Below are positions 1 through 11,460 of a stretch of DNA of 64,000 nucleotides, piece by piece. Both the position numbers and the translations under genes were made by a program. The DNA lies in contig JAQFVV010000459.1 in the NCBI GenBank assembly GCA_028023455.1, positions 276,001 to 340,000 of the forward strand, read 5' to 3'. Source of the stretch: Epiperipatus broadwayi. Its lineage: Eukaryota > Onychophora > Udeonychophora > Euonychophora > Peripatidae. The notes beneath the pieces were generated by a model that worked only from the letters and a program-made list of their open reading frames with translations, was not told the origin of the DNA and made no database searches. Numbering within the stretch: position 1 is the stretch's first letter; each line of letters starts with the position of its first letter.

Positions 1-421
1 TCTTTAATTAATCTATTATCTATCACTGACCGATGCTTTTAAATTTCAAAGACAAAAAGGGAACATAAGATTATTTTAACTTTTAATTAAATATTACATC
101 AGATTTTTTTAGAATTATTATTAAATGAAATTTAAACAAAGCAATAAATATGAACTTTATAATCCAAAATAAATGATTAAAATTATACAAAATTATATAA
201 CTAAAAGAAATCTAAATTATATTATTTTATCCCTATTTATTGCCTTTAATTTGAGATCAAAATGTGTGCATGTTTATGCTGAATTCTACATATATTTATA
301 CATTTTTAATATTGCTACACCCACAATTCGATCAGTTTAAATTTGGGGGGGATAGACTGGTCAGTGAGAGACGACAGAAAAAGGTGAAACTTAAGATTCG
401 AATACGAATCTTACTGTTTCA
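1..421 (-). repeat. 3' LTR of the gypsy element (partial)
   Basis: This is a direct repeat of 8021-8446, roughly 98% identical, with most differences clustered near 265-335 (a small indel and several substitutions). The similarity stops sharply at 421, where the sense strand reads TG. The other end lies outside the window, so the full LTR length is unknown. Confidence 0.85.
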
Positions 422-440
422 TTTTCCCATACTTCCCATG
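422..440 (-). other. Candidate polypurine tract
   Basis: On the minus strand, ATGGGAAGTATGGGAAAA immediately precedes the LTR start TGAAAC. A purine-rich run at this place is the expected plus-strand primer of an LTR retroelement. The call is by position and composition only. Confidence 0.55.
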
Positions 441-690
441 AACAATTAAGGAAGGACAAAAGGAGGCAAGAAAGAGAAATAAACATTTTTACATTACATA
501 ATTTAAATATGAAAACATTATTATTGTTTTTACAGATATATTGAAATATAGAAAGCAGAGATTACATGAAGCAATGAACAATTTATATACCCGGATCTAG
601 AATTTATAGTTTAATTAAAATGACCTAATTTGGCCGTGTCTGGTTAAAATCATAGTAATAATTAGTTAAACTGAATATATATATATATAT

Positions 691-737
<47 letters not shown>

Positions 738-936
738 TCTTAGAGTAAGATTAGTTAATATAATATATAAAAAAACTCCTAAGAGTAATAGTAATTAAAA
801 CAATAACATATATAAAATAAAATTTCTATCTAAAACCCTATTTGACTAAAGTACAATCCATTTAACCAAGTTCATTATATCAAGTTCATTTTAATATTCT
901 CATATACGTTTAATCCGTCCTAAGAGTCTAATATTT
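441..936. other. Gypsy 3' untranslated stretch with (TA)n tract
   Basis: This lies between the integrase remnant and the polypurine tract. It has no coding signal. A (TA)n run with one CTA interruption occupies about 674-734. Confidence 0.5.
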
Positions 937-2018
937 TTACAACCCTGGGTCAGGTGGATAACACCTACATGGTTTGAGATTACGGGCATTGTATGTCCCT
1001 TTTATGGTATCTTCATCTTTTAGTAAATATGCATTTCGGCCACATGTGTGATCAATTATAAAGGATCCCCGGTACAAAGGAAAGAACTTTTTATATACTC
1101 TTTTATCTCGGTTACTTTGTTGAGAGTTCCATACCCAAACAGTTCCCAACCTGGAAATGTTGGTTTCTCCGATCTTCTCGTAATTTCCGTTCTGCCCTTT
1201 CTGTAAGGCTGCGGTGTGCCTTGCATCTGTCAGTTTCAATATTGATTTCACGTTCATCCATGGGTAATGGCATCTTGATCAGTAATGAGTCCACTTTACC
1301 ACAATGCAAACATGTTGGTGTCATGCCAGTGGCCTCATTGATGGTTCCATTGATATATTGAAAAATCTTTTCAGTTTGATTTACCCAGCTTCTGTGATTT
1401 TGGTTAACATGGGTCCTAAATAGTCGGTTTATTTCCCTCATAACCCTTTCACATGGGTTAGACTGAGGATTTCAAATTGAGGTCAGAATATGTTTAACGT
1501 TCTGCTGCCTCAACCAAGTCTTCCATTCTTGAGATGTAAAGGCCAATCCATGGTCCGAGAAGATGGTGATCGGTTGTGCAATCTTGACGAATTGACACTT
1601 TTGTAACACTCGAATTGCGCAACAGGAATCTGCTCGCATCACAGGATAGGCCCAAGCATATTTTGAGAATAGATCATGTTACAAGTAAGTAACAGAATCT
1701 ACGGTAGGATGGCAATGGGCCATAGTGATCGATTGCAAGTATTTCATTTGGTGCGGATGGGAAGATAGAGGCACCTACTCCACTAAAGTTTCTATTTGGT
1801 GGTTTCTCTCTTGCACAAATAGCACATTTCTTGAGGGTATCCATCACATCTTCATATAGTTTTGGCCAGTGAAATTGTCGTCTTATAGCTTCTTCTGTTT
1901 TTCTAGGGCCATAGTGCCCTACTAAGCCATGCATATACATGATGAGATGGTTTCTGAGGTCAGGTGGTACCAAGATTTTCCAGTAAATTTTATCTCCCAC
2001 AATCTGCTGCTGCAGCAA
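937..2018 (-). pseudogene. Gypsy integrase remnant
   Basis: The three integrase parts are visible in order on the minus strand. The zinc-binding HHCC module is at 2018-1800, with the spacing H..H then CAICARE. The catalytic core has its first Asp in AIDHYGPLP (about 1730), the second in FSDHG (about 1555) and a Glu in NPCERVMREIN (about 1445). The C-terminal domain ends near 937 in a cysteine- and proline-containing tail. The core is spread over more than one frame with an in-frame stop just before NPQSN near 1471, and another frame change lies near 1250. The DDE residues survive although the reading frame does not. The role in the family is insertion of element cDNA; this copy is non-functional. 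Confidence 0.85.
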
Positions 2019-2048
2019 CCCATTTCTTATCTGGTATAGCTTCTTTCC

Positions 2049-3609
2049 TCAAGGTGTTGAGCAGCCTTGTATTGGATTTCCTTGCTGTTGTACAATTTGG
2101 ATAAGCTTTTTATATAGCGGTTGCTGCTCTTGCCAATGTTGAATGTTCCTTAACTTGTGTTCCATCTCCTGGTCCAGTACCATTGCTGCAATTACCAATG
2201 GCTGATCACTTATTATGGGGTTGTGTGGCTCCAGTTCTATAGGATGTTGACTTAATATATCGGCCACTGTATTTTCAGGCCCAGGGCAGTAGACGACTTT
2301 ATAATGAAATCTTTGAAGTGAAAGACTCCATCTGATGAGGCGGTCATTGTTCAGGTAACTTTTATTTAGGAATTCAAGACACCAGTGGTCAGTAATGATA
2401 ATCACTTCTGAACCCAGCAACATCTGCTTGAACTTATTACATGACCACATGTTCCATCACTGTGTAGTTATTTTCAGCTCCTTTCAGAGTACGGCTACTA
2501 AAATATAGTATTTGGTGTTGGCCTTCTTGGTTGACTTGAAATAGAACCATGCCCTATCCTTTCTGACTGCTATCAGTCTGCAAATAAAAAGGACAGGTAA
2601 AATCTAGGTATTGTAACATCACAGTCTCTAAAAATCTTCTCTTTACTCGACTGAAGTCTTCTTCATGGGTCTTCGTCCATTCCCATCGGTGGTGAGGTCC
2701 TATCAATTCTACTAGTGATGATGTATTTTTGGCAAAATGGGGGTAAAACTTGTGATAGTAATTGCCAAGGCCCAGAAATGATCGAACTTGTTTTCGGTTC
2801 ATGGGCCTAGGGAAATTTTCAATAGCTGCGACCTTGTCAGGGTGAGCCCTAATTCCTTGACCATTTACAATATGGCCTAAAAAGGAAATCTCCCTCAATG
2901 CGAAAAAACATTTTTTTAAATTAACAGTTATATTTTTCTGGGTGCACTCATTGAAAAATTGTTTTAAATCCTCCAGATGTTCTGCAATGTCTCTTGATGC
3001 AACTACTACATTGTCTACATAACATATCAATTTTTTTTAAACTTTTCTGACAATATTTGGTCCAAACACTTCATGAGGTCAGCCCCGCTATTTATCATCC
3101 CAAAGGTACTCTCTTAAACATGTGGGTTTGCCCATTGTATCTGAACGCGGTATATTTTCAATCCTGGGGGTGGAGAACCATTTGCCAGTAACTGGCAGTT
3201 AGGTCAAAGGTAAAGAAAATATTCTTAGCAGTCAACTTGATAAACATTTCTTGGATGGGTGGTGGGATGTCTCGCTCAGATATAGTAATGTTGTTTAATG
3301 TCCTAGCATCTAGACACAATCGTATGGTTTCATCTTTTTTTTGATCAGGACTAACGGGTTATTATAGGGTGATGACCCCTTTTCAATTACACCCCAGTCA
3401 ATCATCTGCTTAATTTGAGCATTCACCTCTTCTTGATACTGAAATGGGATAGGGTATGTGTGGGTCTGGAAATGTGTCTCTTCTTTTACTTGTATCCAAT
3501 GGACGTAATCACTAATTTCACCTGGGACCTGAGGAAATATTGTATGATTTTCCGTAAGTAATTTTTGTAACTGGAATCGGTCCTCTACCTTGTCTAACAA
3601 TGATCCCAT
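2049..3609 (-). pseudogene. Gypsy reverse transcriptase and RNase H remnant
   Basis: The minus strand carries the RT approach segment at 3609-3310 (VIEKGSSPYNNPLVLIKK), motif A FFTFDLTASYWQ near 3210, and the catalytic box at about 3020, which reads YVDN instead of YVDD. The connection domain follows (QVRSFLGLGNYYHKFYPHFA, about 2790). RNase H starts at FYLQTDSSQKG near 2570 and continues in another frame at 2450-2049 with IIITDHWCLEFLN and GPENTVADILSQHP. Frameshifts fall in homopolymer T runs near 3335 and 3030, and a stop follows HPQD near 3165. The Asp-to-Asn change in the catalytic box would by itself be expected to abolish polymerase activity. Confidence 0.9.
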
Positions 3610-3713
3610 AATTTTCTCTTGGATATCCTCATCAGGAATGGCCTCCAGACATCTTAATTGGATTTCTTCAGTTTGTTTATTCGTATCAAAACTAATCTGC
3701 TTCTGCTGGAAAG

Positions 3714-4116
3714 TTAGTATCTTTTTTTATAGTCCAGAATACATTCATGTTGGGTTAAGAAGTCGGACCCAATTATCACATCCTGAATTAGTCCTTTTAT
3801 CACTAAGAAGGCGTGTCCTGCATTGGCTTCTCCTATCGATATTTCCAACCAGATTTGATAGTTTTCAGTTCTGGTCATCCTCCCATCAGCCAGCTTTATT
3901 TGGATTGGACAAGCGGGAAGCCTGGGTATGAGTCCCATGTTTTTCGTAATTTGTTAACCACTCTCTAGAAACAGAGGAAATCTGGCTGCCTGTGTCAAGA
4001 AGAATTTGTGCAACTGAGGCCCTGATTCTCGTATTAATAATTGAGCAAGGGCCAATCTGAAGTCCCCAAGTGGGATACTCTTCCTGGATGACTGACATTA
4101 GGTTAGTCATCTCCAC
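3714..4116 (-). pseudogene. Gypsy aspartic protease remnant
   Basis: The active-site loop ILLDTGSQISS is near 4000 on the minus strand. The second conserved segment, VIIGSDFLTQHECILDY, is near 3760-3730 in a different frame. The gap between them marks a frameshift around 3890-3930, and a stop follows ILDYKKRY. This is a retropepsin-type protease that would normally process gag-pol. The overlap with the gag frame at 4103-4116 could reflect a natural frame change between gag and pol. Confidence 0.85.
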
Positions 4117-5147
4117 TACTTTCAGCTGCTGGCAAGATGAATGCTAGTTCTGGTAATCTTTTACTGAAGTCCCGCTTGATCGAATTGCCATTTGATTTCT
4201 TTCTTTTCTCACTATGATTGCTAGTAGTTGCTGATTGCTGTTGTCTGGTCTCCTGCTTCCATTCGTGATATACTAGCCTTTTAGGCCAATGGCTATCATC
4301 TAAAACTGCAAGAAATTCTCCCATCTCTTCAATGTCTTTGATACAACTTCTGAGCATCAGCTTTTAGGTAGTTACTGGCATATTTTGTTGAATTGTTCCA
4401 ATGATATGTCTATCTGCCAATGTGAATGTCGTGAGAGATTTAAATCGGTTTGCTTGGCGGAGGAAAAACTGAGCATGTGTTTCTTGGGGTATTGATCCGT
4501 ATTTTTCATGACAGGGTGTATTGTAGATATAAATTTGATGCTTGTCGCTCCAATATTGCTTCAGTAACGCATCTGTGTACTTCTCTATAGTTTTAAGTTT
4601 CCATTTCACCATATCCCACCAGTCTTTGGCATAGCCCTGTAAATGGTAACTGGCAATAGATATCTGTTCACCTGCTCCTGCCTTATGCAATTGAAAGAAA
4701 CTTTGTAAGCTCTCTAAGTGAGTTTGAGGATTTTTTTCCTGTCTCTCCTCTAAAGATTTTTATCTGAATAATCTTTCCTAAGTAGCTTTGAGGTCTAACC
4801 TTCCTTGTCCTTATATTTCCCTCCTCTTTATTGACTTGGATTAATCTATATCCGTTTGCTATCATTCCTAACTCTCTCAAGACAAATTTTTTAATTTCCT
4901 GATACTCTCTAACTCTTATCTTTTCTTCTTCCTGTCTCTGTTTTGATTCTTCATCTCTTCTTTTTCTCATTTCCTCATCATACATTTTCTTCATTTCTTG
5001 CCTATTCTGTCTGAGTATTTCCTCAATGAACTTGAAATTAAAGTCCATTGATCCTCAGTATTGTTGCGGAGCTTCCCTTCGCTCTGGTGTCGACTCCAAA
5101 GCTTCAGATAAATCTACTTGCTCTATATCAATATTTACTGATTCCAT
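4103..5147 (-). pseudogene. Gypsy gag remnant
   Basis: The first usable ATG is at 5147-5145, 33 codons upstream of the longest open stretch, but an in-frame TGA lies at 5057-5055. The N-terminal part (5048-4750) is rich in Arg, Glu and Lys and reads as a coiled coil. A frameshift around 4735 leads into the gag core, recognisable by YHLQGYAKDWWDMVKWKL (about 4640), a typical retrotransposon capsid-type segment. A TAG at 4363-4361 splits the core from a basic C-terminal part ending in AESSGDD near 4103. No CCHC zinc knuckle is seen. It would have formed the particle; this copy is dead. Confidence 0.8.
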
Positions 5148-6233
5148 TTTTTTAATATGATTTATTTTATACTACTAGCATTTGACTACTCCCCATCGGT
5201 ATATTGGCCCTATAACACTCTTTCACTGCCCTCACCTACTCTACATTGCCCTATCTCCATATTGCTGCATTTAACATATTTAACATATATATTATAGTGA
5301 ACTACTGGTAACGTGTATAATAAGCCACTGCTGTCTATGATATATATATTTGTACTTTAACAAAATATTTACTGTTAACATATATAACAAGCTTCTGCTG
5401 TCTATGCTATATATATAATGGTGCTTTAATAAATTATTCAATGCTACCTGCTTTCTCATTTAGCGACTGATTACTTTTTTTTTGACATATATATATATAA
5501 TATTTCATTAGATCTGAGTATTTTCGTTCCTTCTTAAATTACACACACATCCCTGCTTTCCTTAAATTTGTTATTACGCCTGCTGTCCTTTCATTTACTC
5601 GACCCACATTATAGATTTTTTTTTTTCAGTATTTTTATCAAAACAAAATTGTATATTTATAGAATAATTAGCTAACTCGAGTAACGAACACTAAAAGAAA
5701 TTTATATGCATTATATTTTGCTCAGGGTATATATGGGTTTTTTGTATCGAAAGCTCCACATTGGAAAGTGCCAAATGCTAAAAAAAATTTAACTATGTAA
5801 CAGTCAAAAAACATGTGACTTGTAAACATAATGCAGAATTCGACCATCATACAGAACAGCAGCACCATCGAGGTAGCGAAGCCACCCATGTTACTGAGTT
5901 CGAACATAGTTTATCGGTTCCACAATACAATCCATGAAACGACATCTGATGCAATATTAGTAAATATTTCTTTATGCACGGTGGTCAGGGATATGCAAGA
6001 GATTCATGATTTTATTCTCAAGTTAGCCATTAATCAAACTAATATTAATTAAACATTCATATTTACATAATCGAGGAAATATATAGAATGGGTATTGAAT
6101 AAATGAAACGTAACTGCAGACGTATAGTTTAAAATTATTTATTCACACATTTTAATAAGAAAATCATTTACTAATAATATTTTATGGATTCAAAGCTTCA
6201 TTAGCGGGATTTGCAATACTATTATATTTTAAA

Positions 6234-6410
6234 GAATACATTTATTTATTTATACATTATTTTATATTGAGTATTTCAGTAGCCATATTTCCGATACTGT
6301 AATGTTTACAAAAGGAATACATTTATTTGTTTCAACCTTATTTTATCTTGAGGACCTCAGTAATGGTATTTCTGATACTGTAATGTTTACAAAAGGAATT
6401 CATTTATTTG
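6234..6410. repeat. 81-bp tandem duplication
   Basis: Two 81-bp units (6234-6314 and 6315-6395) start with GAATACATTTATTT and end with TAATGTTTACAAAAG. A third partial unit begins at 6396. The units differ mainly in their centre. Confidence 0.8.
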
Positions 6411-6677
6411 AAGGTGTAATCTAGCTACCTAAAATTCTCGAGTAAGTATTTCTAATGCATGCCTTGGGGAATTTATACCTTTGCAATGCAAGAGTCTAAA
6501 GTAAGATTTAAGAATAGCAGCGGACTTATATTTATTTAATTAAAATATTTATTTTATGACTAAGGGCAAACATTTATTTGAGAGTGAATTATGAAGATAA
6601 TGCAGAGGTGGAGTGATACATAGAATAATAAAATTAAGTAAAGGAACACATGGTACGGTTTAGAAAGGCGATATGGA

Positions 6678-6974
6678 ATGTCAGTATATCAAAACCGCAA
6701 TGCCACGAATGGGTTTATAAGAATGCGGGCTGGTCTCTGCCATCGGCCCGATGAAGTAAGGTGTCACATAAGCAGAACCAGAGACAAGCGGTCTGTGTCA
6801 CAGTTTGCCAGCTGGCTGCGTAACTTCGTCAAATCCTACGGGAGCACCCATTATGCCCGCTTGTGTAGGATGACTGGGGTTAATTTCAACCCTGAAGAAT
6901 CCAGAAATTTCACAGCGGAATGGGTCATCGCATCTCTAAAACATAACACATGTATACTGTATAAACGATTATGA
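6678..6974 (+). other. 98-codon open frame in a GC-rich island, function unknown
   Basis: This is an ATG-initiated 98-codon frame within about 300 bp that is clearly richer in G and C than the surrounding element. The predicted peptide is Arg-, Ser- and Cys-containing and shows no family motif I recognise. It lies antisense to the gypsy element that surrounds it. It could be a captured host fragment, a piece of another repeat, or a chance frame caused by the composition. I give no function. Confidence 0.25.
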
Positions 6975-8020
6975 TGAGATTTAAATAGATTTCTGACTCG
7001 GCCCTACATTATCAACATTTACTAAAGAACATTGGCAACTCTCAAAGAAATGTAATTTGATGGAATTATTCATTAAGATTTAATATATACAAAACATATC
7101 TAAACTGGGAATGATTACAACTAATATGCCAGCCATTTGCAAAATTGTAGACCCCTGCATTACAATAAATGAAGCATTGAATGCATGTCGGTTTATATGA
7201 AAATTAAATTATTTATGAAAGTAATGTTAATGAAATCTGACATGCATTCACTATTTCAAGCAATCATAGATTTAAACTTTGAACACTGAGACAATTATTA
7301 GCATGCAATAATTAAATAATAAATATAGATAAAATGTAGATTTTTGAAATACACACCCAAGAAAGATAGAATGAGGTAAGCTAGATTATTAGAGAAATTT
7401 ACACATTAAGTTAACTATTCAATTTTAGTTATACAAATGGTAGTTTTTACATTTTACAATTTAGATAAGTAATATAAAGAAGAGCTATAGCATGTTATTA
7501 GAGTACTCTAGAGTTTGAGCACAGACAGGTACTTGTTTTATAAGAAGTTTTCCAAGTCCATTGGTTTAGTGGCAAATAGTTCACGAGTGGCAATTCTTTC
7601 TTGTATTTAAATATTTCATTTACTTTAACAGCAGCAGCAGCTTTCTCATTTATTTCAGGCAGCAGATCTTCATGGTGAATTTATGATGGGCAATGGAAAG
7701 TTTGGCATCCGATAGGCCATCTCCCGATGGAGAATAATCTAGGTGCTTTTACTCGGTCATACCTTGGCAGGAACAATTTATTTTTATATTTTGGAGACTC
7801 TCAGTGATTGAGAGCAAAGCTAAAGTTTAAGTGAATGTCTCCAGCAAGTCTAAGATGGCCTCTTTTCTTATCTTGATCTTTCACATTTTTGTTGAGGTAT
7901 TTTTAGGTTCTACTTAATCTGCCCTGAGGATAATCAATGCATTTTGTTGGTTTTAATTAAAGAAAGCTGCCATTCTATTGTTTACATTTTACATTTACTA
8001 ATTACATTTTGGGGAATTTT

Positions 8021-8446
8021 TCTTTAATTAATCTATTATCTATCACTGACCGATGCTTTTAAATTTCAAAGACAAAAAGGGAACATAAGATTATTTTAAC
8101 TTTTAATTAAATATTACATCAGATTTTTTTAGAATTATTATTAAACGAAATTTAAACAAAGCAATAAATATGAACTTTATAATCCAAAATAAATGATTAA
8201 AATTATACAAAATTATATAACTAAAAGAAATCTAAATTATATTATTTTATCCCTATTTATTGCCTTTAATTTGAGATCGAAATGTGTGGTGTTTATGCTG
8301 AATTCTACATATATTTATACATTTTTAATATTGCTACACACACAATTCTATACCAAAAAGTTTAAATTTGGGGGGGATAGACTGGTCAGTGAGAGACGAC
8401 AGAAAAAGGTGAAACTTAAGATTCGAATACGAATCTTACTGTTTCA
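8021..8446 (-). repeat. 5' LTR of the gypsy element (part seen by repeat)
   Basis: This is the direct repeat of 1-421. In sense orientation it starts at 8446 with TGAAACAGTAAG. It extends at least to 8021 and very likely further left, since the other copy is cut by the window edge. The flank to the right is the 3' tail of the RTE element. Confidence 0.85.
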
Positions 8447-8475
8447 ATATATATATATCATCATCATCATTATCA
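8447..8475 (-). repeat. RTE 3' microsatellite tail
   Basis: On the minus strand the stop codon overlaps TGATAATGATGATGATGA and then runs into (AT)n. RTE elements commonly end in short 3' simple repeats of this kind. Confidence 0.75.
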
Positions 8476-11460
8476 ACCATTATCAATCCACTGCAGGATG
8501 AAGGTCTCTCCAAGTTTAATCCATCTTCTCCGATCTTTAGCTTCTCTTCTCCACATCACCCCTACACATTTTCTTATTTCATCCATCCATCTTACATGTG
8601 GTCTCCTTCTGGGTCTTTTACAATCTCTTGGAATCCAGTTTAAAATTTCAATTGTCCATCTATTATCATCTCTTCTAGCAATATGTCCAGCCCAACTCCA
8701 CTTCAATCTTTTAATTTTTTCAATGAGGTCAGTAACACCTGTTTGTTCTCTTACCCATACATTGCGTTTTCGATCTCTTCTTGTTACTCCCAACATACAT
8801 CTCTCCATACTTCTTTGAGTGGTCTGAAGTCTCTGTATTGATCTTCTATTAAGTGTCCAAGTCTCAGATCCATAAGTAAGAACTGGTAAAACAGATTTGT
8901 TAAAAACTTTTCTTTTCAAACACATAGGCATATTTCCTTTTAATATCAAGTTATTTCTACCAAAAGCACTCCAACCAAGTTTAATTCTATGATTAATTTC
9001 CTCTATTATGTTTCCATCTGTATTAATAATCTGACCAAGGTATTTGTAACTCTTAACTTCTTCTAATTTATCATAATCAATCTTTATTTTCATATTTTGA
9101 GCAAATCGATTAAACATTACTTTAGTCTTTTTAACATTTATCTTTAGTCCTACTTTCCTACTTTCATCTGATAACTCCTGCAACATTTCCTGCAGCTCGG
9201 AAGCATTATTTGCAAAAACAACTACATCATCTGCGAAATCTAAATGACTTAAATAATCTCCATTTACTTTCACTCCTTTAGTTTCCCATTTTAATCCACA
9301 AAATACTTCTTGCAGCACTGCTGTAAAAAGTTTTGGAGATATGGAGTCACCTTGTCTTACACCTTTCTCAATGTTGACTTTCCCAGTATCATTATGTAAT
9401 CTAATTGTTGCTGTTGCATTTTTATAAATATTCTTTAAAATATGACAATATCCTGGATCTATACCTTGATGATCCAATGCTTTAATCACTGAAGAAATGT
9501 TTATAGAATAAAATGCCTTTTCATAATCTACAAATCCAGAACATAATGACAACTCATATTCATTTGTCCTTTCTATAACTTCTCTCAATACTTGAATATG
9601 ATCTACTGTACTAAAACCACTTTCAAATCCAGCTTGTTCTCTTGGTTGGTGAAAATCCAAGGTTCTCTGTAGACGAGTTGTAATTATCTTGGTAAAAATT
9701 TTATATAAAACTGATAAAAGGCTGATAGGTCTGTAATTTCTAATATCTTCTTTATCACCTTTTTTAAATATTAATATTATTACTGCATTCTTCCAATCAT
9801 CCGGTACATCTTTATCATTTAGACATTTGGTATATAACTTTGCTAATATTTTTTCTGTTTCTTCACCTGCTTCTTTTAATATATCAATTATAATTCCATC
9901 ATTACCTGGAGCCTTTCCTTTTTTCATACATTTAATTGCATTTCTCACTTCTTCATTTAAAATTCTGGGCAATTCGGAAGATGTAATATATATAGGAGGT
10001 ACTTGTTCTTTATTACTATATAATTCTTGATAAAAATCTTCTACCAATTTCATAATGTCATCCCTCTTTTTAGTAATAAGTCCATCTTTTTTCCTTATTG
10101 CAGATATAAATTTCCTACCAATACCAAAATGTTGTTTTACATTCTTAAGACTTTTATTTTCTTCTACAGCTTTTCTTGCTAGTTCACAGTTATACTTTCT
10201 TATATCATTTTCAACTCTTTTCCGCACCATTTTACAAAATTCGAGATATTCAATTCTTTTTAATGCATCATTCTTGCATATCTTCATATTCCTTCTTTTC
10301 TTCATAAGTTCTCTAGTCTCAGTAGAAATTTTATTAGTCAATTGCAGCTTTTTTCTACCAGCTATCTTTGTTGCAGTTTTTAAAAGTGTATCAGTTATTT
10401 TCATATTAATTTCATTCAAATCTGAATCATGTTCAAAATCTACTAATACTTGAAACCGATTTGTAAGTTCTAATTTAAATTCATTAGAATGTTTCTGAAG
10501 ATTAGGAATATCAACTGTAAATATAGTTTTTCTTAATAATTTTTGTCTCTCTAGTTTTACATTAACATGTATCTTACCCCTTACTAATCGATGATCACTT
10601 CCTGTGTTAAATTTATTAAGAACATTACAATCTTGAAATATGTATTTCCTGTTAGTCAAAATATAATCCAATTCTGCTGTACCTTCATTTGGATGCTTCC
10701 ATGTCCATTTCCTTCTAACATTTTTCTCAAAAAAAGAATTCATAATATAAAGTTTTTCCATCTCTGCAAACTCCACAAGTCTATGTCCTCTCTCATTTCT
10801 ATTACCATAACCAAAATTACCTACAACACTTTCATCTTTCATTTGTTTACCAATTCTAGCATTAAAATCTCCCATAACAATTTTAAAATGTTGTTTACTC
10901 TGATCAAAAGCCTTTTGTACATCCATATAAAAATCTTCTACTACTTCATCACTGTGAGAACTTGTTGGGGCATAAACCTGAATTATCTGCATTTGATATC
11001 TGCTATTAAGTTGTATAACTAATCTTGCCACTTTGTCTGATACACCATCAATCTCCACAATATTGTTCTTCCACTTTTTATTTATAATGAATCCTACTCC
11101 ACTTGTATTTCCAATATTTGTGCCTTTATAATAGAGCATATGTCCACTTTTTAAATCAATTGTCTCTTTACCTTTTCTTCTAATTTCACAAAGTCCAATA
11201 ATATCCCATTTAATATAAGAGAGTTCTTCTTCTAATTCTTGCAATCTTCCTTCACTTGAAAGTGATCTGCAGTTGTAAGTACCTAAATAAAAAGTCGTCA
11301 TCAAATGGCAGCCTGGGTCTGCCTCCAGGATATTCTTAGCACCCTCCACCTTCGGCCACCAACCGCTGCCTTGGTTGGTGACTTTACAGCCTCCTGGGAT
11401 TAAGGGCCATGCTTTATTTTTGTCTGTCATAATTGTATAATTGGGAAAAATCTTTATCAT
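8473..11460 (-). CDS. RTE endonuclease/reverse transcriptase, 995 aa
   Basis: The protein nicks target DNA and copies its own RNA at the nick. The endonuclease spans about residues 56-295 with the expected catalytic set: N63 in TYNCRSL, E92 in LCEIRRKG, Y163 in VYAPTSS, D198 and N200 in GDFNARIG, D265 in ELDYILTN, and D289-H290 in GSDHRLV. The reverse transcriptase covers about 540-810, with [15 protein letters not shown] at 575, motif [11 protein letters not shown] (D645), [15 protein letters not shown] at 700, and FADD at 742-745. A conserved basic C-terminal region with HVRWMDEI follows. ATG at 11460 was chosen; a second in-frame ATG is at residue 11. There is no stop or frameshift, so the element may be recent or competent. 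One oddity is Y651 where relatives usually have Asp (AFD). Confidence 0.92.
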   Translation of the reverse strand: MIKIFPNYTIMTDKNKAWPLIPGGCKVTNQGSGWWPKVEGAKNILEADPGCHLMTTFYLGTYNCRSLSSEGRLQELEEELSYIKWDIIGLCEIRRKGKETIDLKSGHMLYYKGTNIGNTSGVGFIINKKWKNNIVEIDGVSDKVARLVIQLNSRYQMQIIQVYAPTSSHSDEVVEDFYMDVQKAFDQSKQHFKIVMGDFNARIGKQMKDESVVGNFGYGNRNERGHRLVEFAEMEKLYIMNSFFEKNVRRKWTWKHPNEGTAELDYILTNRKYIFQDCNVLNKFNTGSDHRLVRGKIHVNVKLERQKLLRKTIFTVDIPNLQKHSNEFKLELTNRFQVLVDFEHDSDLNEINMKITDTLLKTATKIAGRKKLQLTNKISTETRELMKKRRNMKICKNDALKRIEYLEFCKMVRKRVENDIRKYNCELARKAVEENKSLKNVKQHFGIGRKFISAIRKKDGLITKKRDDIMKLVEDFYQELYSNKEQVPPIYITSSELPRILNEEVRNAIKCMKKGKAPGNDGIIIDILKEAGEETEKILAKLYTKCLNDKDVPDDWKNAVIILIFKKGDKEDIRNYRPISLLSVLYKIFTKIITTRLQRTLDFHQPREQAGFESGFSTVDHIQVLREVIERTNEYELSLCSGFVDYEKAFYSINISSVIKALDHQGIDPGYCHILKNIYKNATATIRLHNDTGKVNIEKGVRQGDSISPKLFTAVLQEVFCGLKWETKGVKVNGDYLSHLDFADDVVVFANNASELQEMLQELSDESRKVGLKINVKKTKVMFNRFAQNMKIKIDYDKLEEVKSYKYLGQIINTDGNIIEEINHRIKLGWSAFGRNNLILKGNMPMCLKRKVFNKSVLPVLTYGSETWTLNRRSIQRLQTTQRSMERCMLGVTRRDRKRNVWVREQTGVTDLIEKIKRLKWSWAGHIARRDDNRWTIEILNWIPRDCKRPRRRPHVRWMDEIRKCVGVMWRREAKDRRRWIKLGETFILQWIDNG

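Larger units (their letters stand above)
5148..8020. other. Long internal region between gag and 5' LTR
   Basis: No retroelement domain is visible here. The stretch holds a two-unit ~67-bp duplication at about 5322-5455, an 81-bp tandem duplication at 6234-6395, a GC-richer island at 6660-6985, and otherwise AT-rich unique-looking sequence. Part of the right-hand end must belong to the LTR, whose inner boundary I could not place. Confidence 0.4.
1..8446 (-). mobile_element. Ty3/gypsy LTR retrotransposon, degraded; left end cut by window
   Basis: Two direct repeats (1-421 and 8021-8446) enclose minus-strand gag, aspartic protease, reverse transcriptase, RNase H and integrase remnants in that order, which is the Ty3/gypsy arrangement. 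The right-hand repeat is the 5' LTR and the left-hand one the 3' LTR, since coding runs right to left. In sense orientation both LTRs begin TGAAACAG. Coding is broken by at least ten stops or frameshifts, so this copy cannot encode its own proteins. The ~2.9 kb between gag and the 5' LTR is unusually long for a leader and may hold other insertions. The inner end of the LTR and the primer-binding site could not be placed, because the left copy runs out of the window. Gypsy assignment is firm; the clade is not known. Confidence 0.85.

Noticed and set aside
5722-6052. Two opposing short frames, one with several potential N-glycosylation sites
   Set aside because: They overlap each other, are short and have no recognisable motif.
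7179-7253. A short inverted repeat around TGAATGCATGTC
   Set aside because: The ~14-bp arms in AT-rich DNA are not enough to call an element.
8498-11022. Several plus-strand frames of 60-140 codons
   Set aside because: They are antisense shadows of the 995-codon RTE ORF.
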